Assembly: GCF_000020365.1 (NCBI RefSeq)
Contig: NC_012108.1
Span: forward strand, 5,358,001-5,422,000
From: Desulforapulum autotrophicum HRM2
Lineage (GTDB): Bacteria > Desulfobacterota > Desulfobacteria > Desulfobacterales > Desulfobacteraceae
Direction: 5' to 3'
DNA length: 64,000 nucleotides
A program made the translations under genes and the position numbers. Positions 62,901-64,000 of this stretch are shown piece after piece. Under the pieces are notes generated by a model, which saw only the letters and a program-made list of their open reading frames with translations, was not told the DNA's origin and did no database searches. Position 1 is the stretch's first letter. The number at the start of each line of letters is the position of its first letter.

Positions 62901-63179
62901 ATGAAGCAAATCACATTAAAAATCGACATTCCAGAAGACTTTGAAGCCCTTTTCCATGCTCTTCTAAACAACCAGGCAGCACCAGCCCCACAGCCAGCCG
63001 ATGACGAAACATGGACATTCAAGGACCTTTGCAAAGAGTATAAACTCCCAAAGACAAAGGGTTATGCCCTTACCATGCAAACGGGGCCGGGATCAATCCC
63101 ACGTTTCAAAATTGGTAGGGATTTACGTTTCCGCAAATCTGAGGTGGAAGCGTGGTTTTTAGAACAACGGGTGAAATAG
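62901..63179 (+). CDS. excisionase/MerR-like helix-turn-helix protein
   Basis: 92 residues using the ATG at 62901, which has GGAG 7 bases upstream; an ATG at 62871 is less well placed. The C-terminal 55 residues (WTFKDLCKEYKLPKTKGYAL, then PRFKIGRDLRFRKSEVEAWF) have the HTH_17/excisionase layout: helix-turn-helix, basic wing and the R.S.VEAWF end helix. Such proteins bend attachment-site DNA for excision or regulate phage and plasmid genes. The N-terminal part is an amphipathic helix plus Pro/Ala linker. It lies 10 bases ahead of the next gene. Confidence 0.82.
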   Translation: MKQITLKIDIPEDFEALFHALLNNQAAPAPQPADDETWTFKDLCKEYKLPKTKGYALTMQTGPGSIPRFKIGRDLRFRKSEVEAWFLEQRVK

Positions 63180-63189
63180 GGGGCCAGGC

Positions 63190-63435
63190 ATGAGCTATGA
63201 CCAGCACAGGTTTAGAGGTCTTCAACGCAAGGCCATGTATAAGCGAATTGAATTAATGATGGGATATGAACCTTTCCCTTTCAGCCCAACAACCATTAAA
63301 GACCTTTCACAGGCAACAGGGTTGTCCTATTCAAGCGTCAAATTTGAGGTTGAAAGCGGTGTGTCCAGTTGCAACCTTTGGGCGAGCTGTGACAATGGGA
63401 TTGTCAATTTACAGCTTAACCCGAATTGGTATTAA
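63190..63435 (+). CDS. small hypothetical protein of the integrated element
   Basis: 81 residues; ATG preceded by AGGGGGCC. N-terminal part basic with Arg/His (QHRFRGLQRKAMYKRIELMM). The middle (SPTTIKDLSQATGLSYSSVK) resembles a helix-turn-helix, so DNA or RNA binding is possible. No family recognised. It lies 8 bases before the DnaB-like gene and is probably in the same transcript. Confidence 0.6.
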   Translation: MSYDQHRFRGLQRKAMYKRIELMMGYEPFPFSPTTIKDLSQATGLSYSSVKFEVESGVSSCNLWASCDNGIVNLQLNPNWY

Positions 63436-63443
63436 GGGGGCCT

Positions 63444-64000
63444 ATGTTTGATTTTAGCGAATCAAAATTGCAAAAACCGGACCAGGGCCAGGACTATACG
63501 TCACCGGCAGCACCGGCAGCCCCACAGCCATGGGGAGCAGCGAACGGGAGCAAGGTTGACCAGCTCAAGGCGGCATTGCCTGGGATCACAACCTTGAAAC
63601 CTGGAGACAGCGACGAGGATGCCGAAAAGTCATTGATCAGTGCTTGTCTGATTGACGATAAGGCCTTTGCTGAATGCGCCGACCTATCCCCAAAATCTTT
63701 TTATTCAAGTCCCCATCAAAAGATTTATCGGGCCATGGTCGCTTTATTCCATAAGAATGAGCCTATTGACTTAACAACTGTTGCCTCATGGCTTAAAACA
63801 TCCGGGGAACTGGATGCCATTGGTGGGGCAGCGTATCTCGTTGAAATTGCCGACTCCGCACCGATGGCCATGAATGCCGGCGCATATGCCAGGATTATTT
63901 CTGATTGTGCCACAAGACGGGAGATCCTTTCACGAGCGCAACGTCTTGTAGATGCAGCGTCAAAGGGTGTGGATATCGACGCTTTGACAGAGCACGTTGA
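63444..64000 (+). CDS. DnaB-type replicative helicase, N-terminal part
   Basis: The frame is open from the ATG at 63444 (AAGGGGG site) to the window end, 185 codons, so the gene is cut. After a Pro/Ala/Gln-rich 40-residue leader comes the DnaB N-terminal domain (DEDAEKSLISACLIDDKAFA, HQKIYRAMVALFHKNEPIDL, GGAAYLVEIADSAP, AGAYARIISDCATRREIL). The RecA-like helicase half must lie to the right. A DnaB copy inside a small tRNA-bounded element suggests it directs its own replication. Confidence 0.88.
   Translation, partial: MFDFSESKLQKPDQGQDYTSPAAPAAPQPWGAANGSKVDQLKAALPGITTLKPGDSDEDAEKSLISACLIDDKAFAECADLSPKSFYSSPHQKIYRAMVALFHKNEPIDLTTVASWLKTSGELDAIGGAAYLVEIADSAPMAMNAGAYARIISDCATRREILSRAQRLVDAASKGVDIDALTEHV

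Larger units (their letters stand above)
61843..64000 (+). mobile_element. left end of a tRNA-integrated element
   Basis: It starts at the tRNA remnant and continues past the right edge. Supporting signs: an abrupt AT-rich change after 61886, then closely spaced small plus-strand genes unlike the neighbourhood. These include an excisionase-type DNA-binding protein and a replicative DnaB-type helicase. No integrase is found in the visible part. A plasmid-like integrative element or a prophage is possible. Confidence 0.72.

Overview
The window looks like a chromosomal segment of a marine-type Desulfobacteraceae (Desulfobacterium/Desulforapulum-like) sulfate reducer. That is an inference from gene content, not a proven assignment: a TRAP transporter, an acetoin-dehydrogenase-type 2-oxoacid complex, duplicated acyl-CoA synthetases, a three-protein glutamate synthase, many 4Fe-4S/Cys-rich proteins, an ELWxSDGT-repeat lipoprotein and a PEP-CTERM-like tail. 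GC content is moderate except for an AT-rich stretch at about 61.9-62.2 kb.

Layout. 1-3.6 kb: TRAP transporter (solute-binding protein cut by the window edge, DctQ, DctM) with a proline racemase/hydroxyproline epimerase. 3.7-4.1 kb: DUF3783 protein. 4.6-8.2 kb: TonB-dependent receptor, lipoprotein with a Gly/Pro/Ser repeat, and a very small secreted protein with a PEP-CTERM-like end. 8.5-10 kb: lipoate-protein ligase and an AhpD-like protein. 10.2-15.4 kb, minus strand: operon acoC (E2), Lin0512-family, acoA, acoB, acoX, DUF6506. It has a well matching sigma-54 promoter and faces the sigma-54 activator acoR (15.8-17.9 kb). The nearby lipoate ligase could lipoylate the E2. 18-22.7 kb: Cache-domain periplasmic protein, then a four-gene unit (SDR, degenerate SDR, transglutaminase-like, FGGY kinase).

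23.2-37.4 kb is a long minus-strand array read from gltB-type GATase, FMN and GXGXG/GltD subunits into carA, carB, purF, a radical SAM enzyme, a Cys-rich protein, a D-2-hydroxyacid dehydrogenase and nudC. It is centred on glutamine-amide nitrogen, and it diverges from glnE (glutamine synthetase adenylyltransferase). 40.5-45.1 kb: two tandem acyl-CoA synthetases and a crotonase-family protein. 45.3-48.6 kb: HD protein, prfB with its programmed frameshift, lnt. 49.1-55.7 kb: a 2194-residue lipoprotein. 56-58.7 kb: histidine kinase plus a DisA_N-like (diadenylate cyclase-type) protein. 58.9-61.5 kb: alpha/beta hydrolase and an AspT/YidE-type transporter.

At 61.84 kb a 3' fragment of a tRNA gene (probably tRNA-Val, anticodon GAC), still followed by its terminator, marks the left end of an integrated element. 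The element carries a DNA-binding-type protein, an excisionase-like protein and a DnaB-type helicase, and continues past the right edge.

The most unusual observation is a 119-nt element present twice (22910-23028 and 48867-48985). The copies align without gaps, about 82% identical. Both fold into an outer stem enclosing two hairpin arms, and several differences are compensatory base-pair changes. The first copy lies inside a roughly 263-bp unit with 20-bp perfect terminal inverted repeats, so it looks like a MITE carrying a structured RNA or DNA core.
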